A DNA stretch of 64,000 nucleotides from Flavobacterium turcicum (GTDB lineage: Bacteria; Bacteroidota; Bacteroidia; Flavobacteriales; Flavobacteriaceae). The notes under the pieces are model-generated. The model searched no databases. It was given only the letters and a program-made list of their open reading frames with translations, and was not told the origin of the DNA. A program made the translations under genes and the position numbers. The stretch is from the NCBI RefSeq assembly GCF_011365745.1, contig NZ_JAAOBY010000006.1, positions 175,168 through 239,167 of the forward strand. The letters are read 5' to 3'. Shown here one piece after another: positions 43,173 through 52,573 of this stretch; positions within the stretch are counted from its first letter, which is position 1; each line of letters starts with the position of its first letter.

Positions 43173-44201
43173 TTATTGATTTGCTTTTATAAAATCAGTT
43201 ACTAAATAACCAATAAGTTTTCCAATTAAGTGGTTATTTAATTCTTCTCCTAAGTCAGGAGCACCCTCGCAAATATGCAAGTATGCAGCATTTTTATTCT
43301 TTGCAAAAAAGGAAATAAATTGGCGCAATTGTTCAACTGAAAAACCACTAGTTGTCATGGCGCTACAAGCTATATTAGGTAAAGAGTCAAGATCGATTTC
43401 AATACCAAAGTGGTTGTCATCGATGAACTCTAAGGCAGCTTGCATTTCTTGTCTGAAGTCTTTTTCGCCTCGAATAGAAATACTGTCATAGGTAGTGTAT
43501 CGAACTCTATTTTCAAGTTTTTTGATAATGTCTAATACATTTTTTGAAGTGTAATTTTCATGTAATCCAAAGATGAAATACTTTTTCAGGAAACCTTCTT
43601 CGTAGGCATAGGAAAATCCGTTGCCGCTGTGGCGACCTTCTAAGATTCTAAAATCAGAGTGCGCATCAAAATTAATTGCGTTAATAGGTTTTCCTTTTGC
43701 GAGAGCGGTACCTTTTATATTACCGTAAGAGTTGTTATGGCCGCCACCAATTACAATTGGTATTTTTCCTGAGCAAACAATATTAAATATAATGTGCGAT
43801 ACATCTTTGTCAATTTTTTGAACTAATTGACTGAGTTTTGAACGGTCATCGATATCATTAAAATCTAAAGAGGCAACATCTTTCATCAATTGTTTTACAT
43901 CTAATGTGCCTAAAACCAAAATTTGATTTCCTTTACAAAATTTATTGTGCTGAATATTGGCAATGCTTTTTATAGCGCTTTCCCAAGCAGATGCAGCTCC
44001 GGGTCTGCCGTAGTTGGCACGTATGCCAATATCTTCAGGAATACCAAATAACACATATTTAGCCTCTGATTTTTTTAAAAACTCAAGCGTGTCATTCTGT
44101 TTTGGAATGGTAATCATTTTTTCCCCAAACTTTATTTCTCCACTGCGGTGGTTGGTTATTTTAGCAAGATCGTGAGAGGTAAACGGGATTATTTTTTCCA
44201 T
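43173..44201 (-). CDS. hutG: Formimidoylglutamase (arginase/ureohydrolase family)
   Basis: 342 residues of the ureohydrolase fold. Mn-binding motifs are GGGHNNS, 'INFDAHSDFR' and a variant third motif 'GIEIDLDSLP'. I read it as HutG, which splits formiminoglutamate to glutamate and formamide in histidine breakdown, because hutI lies 1 kb away on the same strand. Other ureohydrolases (arginase, agmatinase) are possible from motifs alone. A TATTTTTG box at 44222-44229 lies 20 bases before the ATG. The coiled-coil gene next to it is divergent and splits it from hutI. Confidence 0.84.
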   Translation of the reverse strand: MEKIIPFTSHDLAKITNHRSGEIKFGEKMITIPKQNDTLEFLKKSEAKYVLFGIPEDIGIRANYGRPGAASAWESAIKSIANIQHNKFCKGNQILVLGTLDVKQLMKDVASLDFNDIDDRSKLSQLVQKIDKDVSHIIFNIVCSGKIPIVIGGGHNNSYGNIKGTALAKGKPINAINFDAHSDFRILEGRHSGNGFSYAYEEGFLKKYFIFGLHENYTSKNVLDIIKKLENRVRYTTYDSISIRGEKDFRQEMQAALEFIDDNHFGIEIDLDSLPNIACSAMTTSGFSVEQLRQFISFFAKNKNAAYLHICEGAPDLGEELNNHLIGKLIGYLVTDFIKANQ

Positions 44202-44306
44202 TAGAGAAATAAATTTTTCTCCAAAAATAATATAATTGTGTTAACATTCGTTAGTAGGTGATTATATATTGTTAAATTTGAAAAATAAATAAAAAATTAA
44301 ATCGAG

Positions 44307-45191
44307 ATGGAAAATCAAAAAAGCAATTCAAGTCTTAAAGCGATAGTAGCCATATTAGCACTTCTTTTAGTGGGAAGTTTGGTGTATATCTTTAAAATGA
44401 CATCGGAAGCAGAAGTTGTACAAACAGAATTAAAAACAACTACGACTGAAAAAGAGTCTGTAATGAAAGACTTAGAAGAACTAAAAGCTACTTATGATGC
44501 GGCAATCGCTGAAAATACTTCAATGTCAGACGAACTGATTGTGGAGCGTGATAAGGTGGTTAATTTAATGGCAAGTTTATCAAAGTCGAAAGGTGACGTG
44601 GCAAGTTTGGCAAAATACAAAGCGCAATACAATACTTTGCAAGGCAACATGAAGGTTTTAATGGAGGAGAATGAAGCACTTAAAAAGGCTAATACTACTT
44701 TAACAGCGCAAAGAGATAGTACTGCAACTGTTTTGGGAGAGTCAAAAAAATACAATGAAACTTTAGTGGGACAAAACGAAGAATTATCTAAAGTGGTAGA
44801 AAAAGCTGCAAAACTGACTGTTTTAAATACAAGAGGATCTGCTTTTAAATTGAGAAGTAGTGGTAAAGAAATTTCTACTGAAAAAGCTAGTCGTGCTGAT
44901 GTTTTAAAAATTAGCTACACTATTGCTGAAAATCAAGTGGCACAATCTGGCGCTAAAACTTACTTTGTTCAAGTTATTGACAGCAAAAACAATGTTCTTG
45001 GAGACAAGAAAACAGAAAACTTTGGAGAGAATTCGTTGACTTATAGTTTTGTGTCAAACATTAATTATGAGAACAAAACAGTTGATGTAACTGAAAACTT
45101 GAAAGGGAAAGATTTTCCAAAAGGTGTTTATTACGTTAATATTTTTGACAAAGATCAATTGGTTTCGAAAACTAGTTTTACTTTGAAATAA
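44307..45191 (+). CDS. Membrane-anchored coiled-coil protein of unknown function
   Basis: 294 residues. An N-terminal membrane segment (about 11-30) is followed by a long coiled coil (about 35-165) and a C-terminal beta-rich domain (about 170-294, 'LNTRGSAFKLRSSGKEI' to 'KTSFTLK'). With the N-terminus in the cytoplasm, the rest would be periplasmic. I do not recognise a family. Annotations as a chromosome-partitioning protein based on the coiled coil would be unsafe. Placed between hutG and hutI on the other strand, with its own terminator. Confidence 0.75.
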   Translation: MENQKSNSSLKAIVAILALLLVGSLVYIFKMTSEAEVVQTELKTTTTEKESVMKDLEELKATYDAAIAENTSMSDELIVERDKVVNLMASLSKSKGDVASLAKYKAQYNTLQGNMKVLMEENEALKKANTTLTAQRDSTATVLGESKKYNETLVGQNEELSKVVEKAAKLTVLNTRGSAFKLRSSGKEISTEKASRADVLKISYTIAENQVAQSGAKTYFVQVIDSKNNVLGDKKTENFGENSLTYSFVSNINYENKTVDVTENLKGKDFPKGVYYVNIFDKDQLVSKTSFTLK

Positions 45192-45213
45192 TTCAAGGTA
45201 GGTAGTTTACATA

Positions 45214-45247
45214 AAAAAAAGAGGAATCAGTTGATTCCTCTTTTTTT
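45214..45247. terminator. Bidirectional terminator, coiled-coil gene / hutI
   Basis: Near-perfect palindrome (AGAGGAATCA / TGATTCCTCT) with A and T runs. It touches the hutI stop codon. Confidence 0.87.
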
Positions 45248-46484
45248 ATGAAATTATTTTTCCTTCAATAAAAACATTTTCTATCAAGTTACTTCCAAAA
45301 GAGTAAGGTAATTGGGCATAAGATGCAATGGGTTTAGTTACTATAAAATTGGCCTTTTTACCAATGGTAATACTACCGTGAGTATTGGATAAGTTCATTG
45401 CATAAGCTCCATTAATCGTTACGGCATTAATCGCTTCTTCGGGTGTCATTTTCATTTTGATACAAGCCGTTGCTACCACAAAGTTCATGTTCCCTGATGG
45501 AGTCGAGCCCGGATTGTAATCAGAAGCCAAAGCGAGTGCAAGTCCAGCATTTATTATTTCGCGAGCAGGCGTGTATGGAATGCTTAAGTAATACGAACAA
45601 GATGGTAATGCAACAGGCATCGTTTCGCTCTTTACTAGTGCTGCTATATCAGCTGGAGTAAGAACCTCTAAATGATCAACAGAAAGCGCATTATTATTGA
45701 CTCCAGCTTGAATACCACCAATTGCAGTGAACTGGTTTACGTGAATTTTTGGTTGTAAGCCAAAAGAAATTCCTGCTTGCATGATTTGCTCGGTCTCTGA
45801 GACAGTGAAATAGCCCGTTTCGCAAAAAACATCAATGAAATCAGCCAATTTTTCTTTTGCAATAGTGGGCAACATTTCATTTATTATTAAGTCTATGTAT
45901 TCTTCTCTGTTGTTTTTGTAAAGGGCAGGTATTGCATGAGCGCCCAAGAATGTGGCTTTTATGGCAATAGGACATGCTTTTTTGAGACGCTGAATCACTC
46001 GTAACATTTTCAACTCGCCTTCAATAGTTAAACCGTAACCCGATTTTATTTCGACCGCAGCTGTGCCCAAGTGCATGATTTCTTCTAAACGTTCCTTAGA
46101 TTGTTCGTATAAATCGTCTTCAGAAGTTTGGTTGAGTTTGTTAGCAGAGTTTAAAATTCCGCCACCGCGTTGCGCTATTTGTTCATAGCTCAGTCCATTT
46201 ATCCGATCTACAAATTCTTGAATGCGATTACCGGCATACACTAAATGCGTATGACTGTCGCACCAAGTAGGCAGAATCATTTTCCCAGAAACATCAACTA
46301 TATTGTCAGGATTTATTTCTGGTAAGTCAACCATTGATCCAAAATCAACAATCAAATCATTTTCAATAACCAAAAAAGCATTTTGTATAGTTGGTAAAAC
46401 GGCCATTTCTGAACCTGAAACCTTGGTGATTCCTGCGTCTCTGATTTGAATTAACTCTTTGATATTGGTAAATAGCGTGGTCAT
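45246..46484 (-). CDS. hutI: Imidazolonepropionase
   Basis: 412 residues of the amidohydrolase fold with the metal-binding CDSHTHLVYAG, 'EIKSGYGL', 'FLGAHAIP', a 'HVNQF' histidine and a 'SDYNPGSTPSGNM' block typical of HutI. It opens imidazolonepropionate to formiminoglutamate, the step just before HutG. It begins 6 bases after the glutaminyl cyclase gene, forming a two-gene unit. hutH and hutU are not in this window. Confidence 0.93.
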   Translation of the reverse strand: MTTLFTNIKELIQIRDAGITKVSGSEMAVLPTIQNAFLVIENDLIVDFGSMVDLPEINPDNIVDVSGKMILPTWCDSHTHLVYAGNRIQEFVDRINGLSYEQIAQRGGGILNSANKLNQTSEDDLYEQSKERLEEIMHLGTAAVEIKSGYGLTIEGELKMLRVIQRLKKACPIAIKATFLGAHAIPALYKNNREEYIDLIINEMLPTIAKEKLADFIDVFCETGYFTVSETEQIMQAGISFGLQPKIHVNQFTAIGGIQAGVNNNALSVDHLEVLTPADIAALVKSETMPVALPSCSYYLSIPYTPAREIINAGLALALASDYNPGSTPSGNMNFVVATACIKMKMTPEEAINAVTINGAYAMNLSNTHGSITIGKKANFIVTKPIASYAQLPYSFGSNLIENVFIEGKIIS

Positions 46485-46490
46485 AAGTAA

Positions 46491-47567
46491 TTATTCTGTT
46501 ACTTTGATTTCGAACATTTTATCCCAGTTTTTACCGGTTACAAAAATAGTTTTAGTTTTTGGGTTGTAAGCAATTCCGTTTAGTACATCAGTATCTGGTA
46601 ATTGCGTGATTTTCTTTTTTAAATCGGCTAAATTAATGATGGCTTCTACGGCTCCGTTTTTAGGGTTTATAACAGCTATAGCGTCTTTCTGGTACACGTT
46701 TCCGTAAATTTTTCCGTTAATCCATTCGAGTTCATTTACCGCTGCAACTTTAGAGTTTAGCGAGTAAACATGTATTTGATCAATTGGTTGAAAAGTAGCA
46801 GGGTTTAAAATATGAATGGTCTCTGAACTGTCTGTCATGTATAAGTTAGTCCCGTCATTCACCAATCCCCAACCTTCCATTTTTTTGTGGTAAGGAAAAG
46901 TTTTTTCTTTAGCAAAAGTGTCTGCATTGTATAAATACGCTTCGCCATTTTGCCAAGTTAATTGGTAAACTTTGTTGTTTAAAATGGTAATGCCTTCGCC
47001 AAAATATTGTTCTGCGAGTTCTACTTTTTTATACACTTCGCCGGTTTTGTAATTGGTTTTGCGTAAGCTAGAAATTCCTTTTACTCCCGTGCCGTTTCCT
47101 GCTCCATTTCCTGTTCCTTCGTATAAAGTATCGCGATAAAACTCTAAACCTTGGGTGTAGGCAGATGTGTCATGAGGGTAGGTGTTTACGATGGTATACT
47201 TTAATAATTTGGGTTGAATATCTGAAACTACTTCGATGCGAGTGGTTGCTTCAGTATTTTGTCCTTCAAAATAAACCAAGGCTTTAATGGTTTGGTAACC
47301 TAGTTTTTGGTCTTGTAATACTAGTGGCAGAGCTGTAGCATCTTTTTTGGTCGCTATTTTTTTATCGTTTACATAATAAACAATGCTGTCAATAGTTTTC
47401 TCTTCTTTGTTCATAAGGGCTAATGAAGCTGTTTCTTTTGGTGTGTATTGCTCTTTTAATTTGCTACTATCAAAGGAAAATAAAGTATTTGTATCTTTTT
47501 TTGTATCCCCACAGTTTGTTAATGCCATGCTTAATAAAATGACAGATAGGAAGTTATGTTTTTTCAT
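46491..47567 (-). CDS. Glutaminyl-peptide cyclotransferase-like lipoprotein
   Basis: 358 residues from ATG 47567 (MKKHNFLS). The lipoprotein signal ends at 'LTNC'. After an N-terminal Ig-like stretch (about 30-115) comes a beta-propeller of the plant-type glutamine cyclotransferase family ('YTQGLEFYRDTLYEGTGNG', 'YFGEGITILNNKVYQLTWQNG', 'NELEWINGKIYGNVYQ', 'VLNGIAYNPKTKTIFVTGKNW'). It forms N-terminal pyroglutamate. In Bacteroidota this may mature T9SS or periplasmic proteins, which is inference. An upstream in-frame codon at 47591 would only extend the signal. Confidence 0.87.
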   Translation of the reverse strand: MKKHNFLSVILLSMALTNCGDTKKDTNTLFSFDSSKLKEQYTPKETASLALMNKEEKTIDSIVYYVNDKKIATKKDATALPLVLQDQKLGYQTIKALVYFEGQNTEATTRIEVVSDIQPKLLKYTIVNTYPHDTSAYTQGLEFYRDTLYEGTGNGAGNGTGVKGISSLRKTNYKTGEVYKKVELAEQYFGEGITILNNKVYQLTWQNGEAYLYNADTFAKEKTFPYHKKMEGWGLVNDGTNLYMTDSSETIHILNPATFQPIDQIHVYSLNSKVAAVNELEWINGKIYGNVYQKDAIAVINPKNGAVEAIINLADLKKKITQLPDTDVLNGIAYNPKTKTIFVTGKNWDKMFEIKVTE

Positions 47568-47622
47568 GAGATCTATTTTTTGTTGAAGCAATATACAACG
47601 TTATTTTTGATAGGTAAAGCTC

Positions 47623-47652
47623 TTGCGAAAATATAAAAAGGTTGTATATTTG
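47623..47652 (+). promoter_or_regulatory. Promoter of the SRP RNA gene
   Basis: TTG at 47623-47625, a 19-base spacer and TATATTTG at 47645-47652, ending 4 bases before the RNA. This is the best promoter match in the window. Confidence 0.8.
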
Positions 47653-47656
47653 CACC

Positions 47657-47749
47657 GGCAAGTCCTACACGACCAGCTCCTGCAGACTCCCCCAGGATGG
47701 GAACATAGCAAGGGTACGTGGTTGAGCGGTGCGATGTAGGTCGCTTGCC
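47657..47749 (+). ncRNA. ffs: Signal recognition particle RNA (4.5S type)
   Basis: About 93 bases. The ends pair (GGCAAG / CTTGCC) into one long hairpin, and the tip carries the SRP core: the tetraloop arm with symmetric and asymmetric internal loops seen as CCCCCAGGATGGGAACATAGC then AAGGGTACG. The short bacterial form lacks the Alu domain. A strong promoter precedes it and a T-rich tract at 47751 follows as terminator. It partners with Ffh in co-translational membrane targeting. Confidence 0.93.
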
Positions 47750-47815
47750 ATTTTTTATTTTATTTACTTTCCGAAATTCACTTCATTATATAGTCTTCCT
47801 TACGGAGGATTTTTT

Positions 47816-47823
47816 TATTTTTG
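47816..47823 (+). promoter_or_regulatory. -7 promoter box for the SDR gene
   Basis: TATTTTTG fits TAnnTTTG, 27 bases before the ATG at 47851. An in-frame TTG at 47821 lies inside it and is not a start. Confidence 0.55.
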
Positions 47824-47850
47824 GACCTTTCTAGCAACAACAAAATACCA

Positions 47851-48654
47851 ATGAAAAAAGTAGTATTGATCACGGGCGCATCATCAGGAATTGGAAAATC
47901 AATAGGCGAATTTTTACATGAAAAGGGCTTTGTGGTGTTTGGAACTAGTAGAAATCCTAAAAATATTCAAAATTCTATATTTCCATTATTACAATTAGAT
48001 GTCAGAAATGCCAATTCAATTCATGCGGCAGTTGCTGAGGTTATAAAGTTGGCTGGACGAATTGATGTAGTGATTAATAATGCCGGAGTTGGAATCACAG
48101 GTCCTTTGGAAGAAATTCCAATGGAGGAAATCAAAAATAACTTCGAGACTAATTTTTTTGGGCCAATTGAAGTAATGAAAGCCGCTTTACCGCAAATGCG
48201 AGCTCAAAAATCAGGTTTGATAATCAATATTACTTCTATTGCGGGCTATATGGGTTTACCATATCGCAGTATTTATTCGGCTTCAAAAGGAGCTTTAGAG
48301 TTGATAACCGAAGCTTTGCGTATGGAGGTTAAATCTTTTGGAGTACATATAACCAATGTGGCACCAGGAGATTTTGCTACCAATATAGCTTCTGGAAGGT
48401 ATCATGCGCCTATAATTTCGGGTTCGCCTTACGAGGCTTCTTACGGCAAAACTTTGCAAACAATGGATACACATGTTGACAGTGGTAGCAATCCCAATCA
48501 AATGGCAGAAGCTGTCTATGCTATTATTTCTGCGCCAAGTCCGAAAGGACATTATAAGGTAGGTGCGTTTTTACAAAAATTCAGTATCGTACTCAAGCGA
48601 ATCCTTCCTGACAAAGTGTACGAAAAAATACTAATGAATCATTATAACTTATAA
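47851..48654 (+). CDS. SDR family oxidoreductase
   Basis: 267 residues from ATG 47851. Classical short-chain dehydrogenase: TGASSGIGKSIG nucleotide loop, NNAGVG, 'INITSIAG' catalytic Ser and the YSASKGAL Tyr-Lys pair. It uses NAD(P)H for reduction or oxidation of a carbonyl or alcohol. The absence of a clear acidic residue after strand 2 ('SRNPKN') suggests NADP. Substrate unknown. The outer-membrane protein gene follows 10 bases after its stop, so the two share a message. Confidence 0.9.
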   Translation: MKKVVLITGASSGIGKSIGEFLHEKGFVVFGTSRNPKNIQNSIFPLLQLDVRNANSIHAAVAEVIKLAGRIDVVINNAGVGITGPLEEIPMEEIKNNFETNFFGPIEVMKAALPQMRAQKSGLIINITSIAGYMGLPYRSIYSASKGALELITEALRMEVKSFGVHITNVAPGDFATNIASGRYHAPIISGSPYEASYGKTLQTMDTHVDSGSNPNQMAEAVYAIISAPSPKGHYKVGAFLQKFSIVLKRILPDKVYEKILMNHYNL

Positions 48655-48664
48655 TTATTTAAAT

Positions 48665-49510
48665 ATGGTTTTAAAAAAAGCTCTTTTAATTATTCCGCTT
48701 TTCAGTGTAGCTGCGGCTGCCCAACAATTTAAAATTAATGATGTTACAACTCGCGCCTTAAAAAATACAAATAGTTTTGCATGCAATGATACAGCATCAG
48801 TAAAAGATACTATCAATAGTGGCCAAATTGTACAATCAAAAGCAAATTTTAATGAAAAGGAAGTAACGGCTGCTGTAGCAAAAAGTGAAAACTCTAAATT
48901 TTTGCTAATGGCTAATTTAGCAAAGAGTTGGAGAGTTGCTGCCTCGCCTGATAATTTAACTGCACAAGAAAAAAAATATTATAAAGAGTTGAAATCGGGG
49001 AGTAGTTATGATATTTCTGCTTATTATATTACTAACCAGAGCAATGGAGTAGGTTTAAAGTATAATGTATTTAGTTCAGATGCTGTACTGCGCAATCAAG
49101 TTATTGACATTGGTAACGGGAACTTCATTAGTGGAGATATTGCAGATAATATCAAAATAACATTTATTGGACCAACATTCATTATTTCGGATAACTTAAA
49201 TGGCAAATTAGGAGAACCTAGTTTAGAACTAGCTTTAGGTTATATGGCTTATCGAAATGATGCTTCGATTGCGGGTAATCCAGTAAAAATTACTGGTGGT
49301 GACGTTGGAATTGTTGGTGGACTTGGATATCATTTTAAGGTGCGTCCTAATTTTTTGATAGGTCCTCAGTTTAATTTTGCAGGATCAGTTCTAAAAAAGT
49401 TAAAGTATACTTATGCAGATGGATCTACACAAACTATCAAACTCAATGAGGATGAGTATGAAAATTTATTAAGAATAGATTTAGCGATTGGAGCTAAATT
49501 CAGATTCTAA
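48665..49510 (+). CDS. Exported protein, predicted outer-membrane beta-barrel
   Basis: 281 residues with a signal peptide (about 1-19, AAAAQ). After a polar N-terminal part come alternating strands ('SYDISAYYITNQSNGVGLKYNVF', 'GYMAYRNDAS', 'GGLGYHFKVRPNFLIGPQFNFAG') and a final strand ending in Phe (IGAKFRF), the typical C-terminus of outer-membrane barrels. No family recognised and function unknown. It follows the SDR gene by 10 bases and precedes a repeat element. Confidence 0.75.
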   Translation: MVLKKALLIIPLFSVAAAAQQFKINDVTTRALKNTNSFACNDTASVKDTINSGQIVQSKANFNEKEVTAAVAKSENSKFLLMANLAKSWRVAASPDNLTAQEKKYYKELKSGSSYDISAYYITNQSNGVGLKYNVFSSDAVLRNQVIDIGNGNFISGDIADNIKITFIGPTFIISDNLNGKLGEPSLELALGYMAYRNDASIAGNPVKITGGDVGIVGGLGYHFKVRPNFLIGPQFNFAGSVLKKLKYTYADGSTQTIKLNEDEYENLLRIDLAIGAKFRF

Positions 49511-49529
49511 ATTGTAGTTTTGCAACGGT

Positions 49530-49619
49530 TTCGCGTTAGTGATTGTAGCGGCATCCCTCGCTTTTTTTGCGAGGATATAGCGAAAAGCACGACCCGTAGC
49601 TTTGCGGAGGGTAACGCCC
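49530..49619 (+). repeat. Dispersed intergenic repeat, family 2, copy E
   Basis: Begins TCGCGTTAGTGATTGTAGCG 19 bases after the stop of the outer-membrane protein gene. A hairpin CTCGC...GCGAG follows, then AGCGAAAAGCACGACCC and a tail ending in AACGCCC. Same layout as the copy at 8494-8600. Confidence 0.6.
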
Positions 49620-49656
49620 AAAAGAGTAATAACACACAATTAAATATACAACAATT

Positions 49657-50313
49657 ATGAAATTTTTTATTGACACAGCTAATTTAGCTCAAATTAAAGA
49701 AGCGCAAGCATTAGGTGTTTTGGATGGGGTAACTACCAATCCGTCATTGATGGCAAAAGAGGGAATTACAGGTAAAAACAATATTTTAAAGCATTATGTT
49801 GACATTTGTAACCTTGTAGAAGGTGACGTAAGTGCTGAGGTAAATGCTCTTGATTATGAGGGTATGGTTAAAGAAGGTGAGGAGCTTGCTGACTTACATG
49901 ACCAAATTGTGGTAAAATTACCAATGACCAAAGAAGGGGTTATGGCTGCTAAATATTTCTCAGATAAAGGAATTAAGACGAATGTTACTTTGGTGTTTTC
50001 GGTAGGGCAAGCTATTTTAGCTGCCAAAGCGGGAGCAACTTATGTGTCGCCATTTGTAGGACGTTTGGATGATGTATCAACAGATGGTTTGGCATTGATT
50101 GAAGAGATTCGTTTGGTTTACGATAATTACGGTTACGAAACTCAAATATTAGCTGCATCAGTGCGTCATACGATGCATATTGTAAATTGTGCTAAAATTG
50201 GTGCTGATGTAATGACTGGCCCGTTATCTGCAATTTATGGTTTGTTAAAACACCCTTTAACAGATATTGGATTGGCGCAGTTTGTTGCTGATTTCGAGAA
50301 AGGAAATAAATAA
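49657..50313 (+). CDS. fsa: Transaldolase / fructose-6-phosphate aldolase-like (TalC/FSA)
   Basis: 218 residues, the short form of the transaldolase family. '[16 protein letters not shown]', '[13 protein letters not shown]', the Schiff-base lysine in VVKLPMT and '[31 protein letters not shown]' are all present. Either fructose-6-phosphate aldolase or transaldolase activity is possible in this size class. In Bacteroidota it is usually the transaldolase of the pentose phosphate pathway. Cytoplasmic. Monocistronic, closed by a palindromic terminator. Confidence 0.9.
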   Translation: MKFFIDTANLAQIKEAQALGVLDGVTTNPSLMAKEGITGKNNILKHYVDICNLVEGDVSAEVNALDYEGMVKEGEELADLHDQIVVKLPMTKEGVMAAKYFSDKGIKTNVTLVFSVGQAILAAKAGATYVSPFVGRLDDVSTDGLALIEEIRLVYDNYGYETQILAASVRHTMHIVNCAKIGADVMTGPLSAIYGLLKHPLTDIGLAQFVADFEKGNK

Positions 50314-50354
50314 AACATTTTTCGGTGTACACTTTTTAGTCAAACTGGATGAAA

Positions 50355-50392
50355 TAAAAAAATCCCATTCGCCGCGGCGAATGGGATTTTTT
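50355..50392. terminator. Bidirectional terminator, aldolase / MFS transporter
   Basis: Perfect palindrome AAAAAATCCCATTCGCC-GC-GGCGAATGGGATTTTTT between convergent genes. Confidence 0.9.
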
Positions 50393-50424
50393 ATTGGTTT
50401 GGTTTTGGTTAGTTTGTTGCGAAA

Positions 50425-52086
50425 TTAGTGTCCTCCGCCAACTTCTATTTCTTTTCCGATTCCTTGTTTTTCTAGAATACCAATCACTTTCCAGCCGTAG
50501 AATGCAATGAATGCAAAGCAAAGTACAGGAATAAAGTAAGAGGTGTGAATTCCAATAATATCCGCTAGTTTACCTTGTAATGGCGGGATGATTCCACCAC
50601 CCAAAATCATCATTACTAAGAAAGCAGATCCTTGTGAAGTATATTTGCCTAATCCAGCAATAGCTAAAGAGAAGATAGATGGCCACATAATACTTAAGAA
50701 TAAACCACCGCTCATAAAAGCAAAAATAGCAATAGTACCCGTGGTGAATAAACCGATTAGCATAGCTGTCATTCCCATTAAACCAAAAATCATTAAAGTT
50801 CTTGATGGTTGATCTTTTCCTAAAAAGAATCCAGCAACTTGAAATAAAATTACAAAAGCGTAAGCATAAAGCGGCGTTACATCTTGTCCTGAAATAGCAT
50901 TAGCAGTTAATACAACTCCAAAGGCAACATAAGGAACAACGATTAATAATATCTTTTTCATTTGAGAAGATGGATTAAAAACAGTAATCGCACCAGCCCA
51001 ACGACCAATCATTAAACTTCCCCAATACATAGACATGTAAGGCGCTAATCCTGGTCCTTCAATTGAACCAAAGTCAGGAGTTACTAATAATTCACCCAAG
51101 TTACTTCCAATTGTAACTTCTACGCCAACGTAAGCAAATAAAGCTAACATTCCCAAAACCAATTGAGGGTATTTCATGGCTCCCCAACCTTCAGGATTTT
51201 TTTGTGCAGTTGTGTTAGCAAACAAAAGTCCAACTACAACAATTAATAATGTAGAAACTGTTAGCCCCAAGCCTAAGAAATCTTTTTCTTTGTTTTCGAT
51301 AAATCTTGTGATGAATTCAGGATCTTCATAACGAGAGAAAATATAAGCAAATACAGCAACTAAAATCACTGTAATACCAATTAATGTTTTCATGGCTTTA
51401 TTTGCTGTTTCAAAAGTAGAATCACTTTTACCTGACGGTAATTTTTTTGAAAATTGAAATAAAGCAGCTGCAAGTAAAAATAATCCTCCTACGAAAACAT
51501 ATAAAATTCGCATGGAATCTAATGAATCAGGTCTTTGGGCGTATTCTTCAATGTTTACACCTGCAATTACCCCAAATAACGCAATTGAAACTACAATTGG
51601 TCCAATAGTAGTACCGAAAGAATTAATTCCTCCAGCAAGGTTTAATCTGCTTGAAGCGGTATGTGCTTCTCCCAAAGATGCTGCAAAAGGTTGTGCAGAG
51701 GTTTGTTGTAATGAAAAACCTAGTGCAACAATAAATAAAGCGCCAAGGATAAATAGGTAACTCCCTTGTGTAACGGCAAGAATCATCAATAAAGCGCCAA
51801 AAGTACTAATCAATAAGCCGTAGATAATTCCTTTTTTAAATCCCCAGCCGTTTAAAATATCTTTTTTGGCAATGCTACTAAAAATAAAAAGTAGTAAGGC
51901 TCCAATGTAATAGGCACCATAAAAAGCAAAATCGATTAATTGACTTTGAAATTGGTCTAAACCAAATTTAGCTTTACAAAATGGAATAAATACTCCATTT
52001 GATGCTCCAATAAATCCCCAAAAAAAGAACACTGTAATTAGCGTATACAGGGCAGAATTATTAGACTTTGTTTGTTCTGAATTCAT
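50425..52086 (-). CDS. Sugar MFS transporter (FucP-like) with two extra membrane segments
   Basis: 553 residues. FucP-type sugar/H+ symporter signatures: '[17 protein letters not shown]' in TM1, '[13 protein letters not shown]' and '[19 protein letters not shown]' in the first half. The family norm is about 410-440 residues and 12 membrane segments. This protein carries an insert of about 85 residues (215-300) in the central loop containing two additional hydrophobic segments (about 232-252 and 270-291), giving 14 predicted segments. The likely sugar (fucose, glucose, galactose, N-acetylglucosamine) cannot be read. No sugar-catabolic genes are adjacent. Confidence 0.88.
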   Translation of the reverse strand: MNSEQTKSNNSALYTLITVFFFWGFIGASNGVFIPFCKAKFGLDQFQSQLIDFAFYGAYYIGALLLFIFSSIAKKDILNGWGFKKGIIYGLLISTFGALLMILAVTQGSYLFILGALFIVALGFSLQQTSAQPFAASLGEAHTASSRLNLAGGINSFGTTIGPIVVSIALFGVIAGVNIEEYAQRPDSLDSMRILYVFVGGLFLLAAALFQFSKKLPSGKSDSTFETANKAMKTLIGITVILVAVFAYIFSRYEDPEFITRFIENKEKDFLGLGLTVSTLLIVVVGLLFANTTAQKNPEGWGAMKYPQLVLGMLALFAYVGVEVTIGSNLGELLVTPDFGSIEGPGLAPYMSMYWGSLMIGRWAGAITVFNPSSQMKKILLIVVPYVAFGVVLTANAISGQDVTPLYAYAFVILFQVAGFFLGKDQPSRTLMIFGLMGMTAMLIGLFTTGTIAIFAFMSGGLFLSIMWPSIFSLAIAGLGKYTSQGSAFLVMMILGGGIIPPLQGKLADIIGIHTSYFIPVLCFAFIAFYGWKVIGILEKQGIGKEIEVGGGH

Positions 52087-52541
52087 ACGTGTAAATTAAT
52101 TTAAAATTAGAAATAGCAGATATGTTTTGCTGTTAGAGCGTAAATATATTTGTTAAGTGAATTAAAAAAAAATTAATCGAACGAAATAATATTATAATTA
52201 TCGAATAACTAGTTTTTAATCGAGATATCTGCTTTTTTTTCAAACTTTTTATTTGATTTTCTTAGAACTAGTGTCGTACGTCTGTTACTATAGATAAGTT
52301 GAATCATTATTTCGTTATTACTTGCGTATTTAAGTTATGTCAAGTAACTCGCTTATGAAGCGTTTCTTTTGTTCTGTTTTGTAGTTTTATATACTAGACT
52401 ATTAATTAAAAAAGGAGCTTTGCTTTCTAAAAACCATTTGTCATTTTGAAAGAACAATTTTAAAAATATGTTTGTTTTACGGGCAATCGTAATAGAATAT
52501 GCACCATTTTTTTTGATGGTTTTTAAACCGTATTTTTTTTG
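52087..52541. other. Gene-free stretch between MFS transporter and ABC-F genes
   Basis: About 455 bases of A+T-rich DNA between divergent genes. A TATATTTG match on the plus strand (52145-52152) leads to no gene. No coding frame or structured RNA is supported. Confidence 0.55.
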
Positions 52542-52549
52542 TATTTTTG
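52542..52549 (+). promoter_or_regulatory. -7 promoter box for the ABC-F gene
   Basis: TATTTTTG, 24 bases before the ATG at 52574. A nearby in-frame upstream start at 52547 lies within the box. Confidence 0.55.
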
Positions 52550-52573
52550 CAAAAATTTTATAATCAGATCTTC

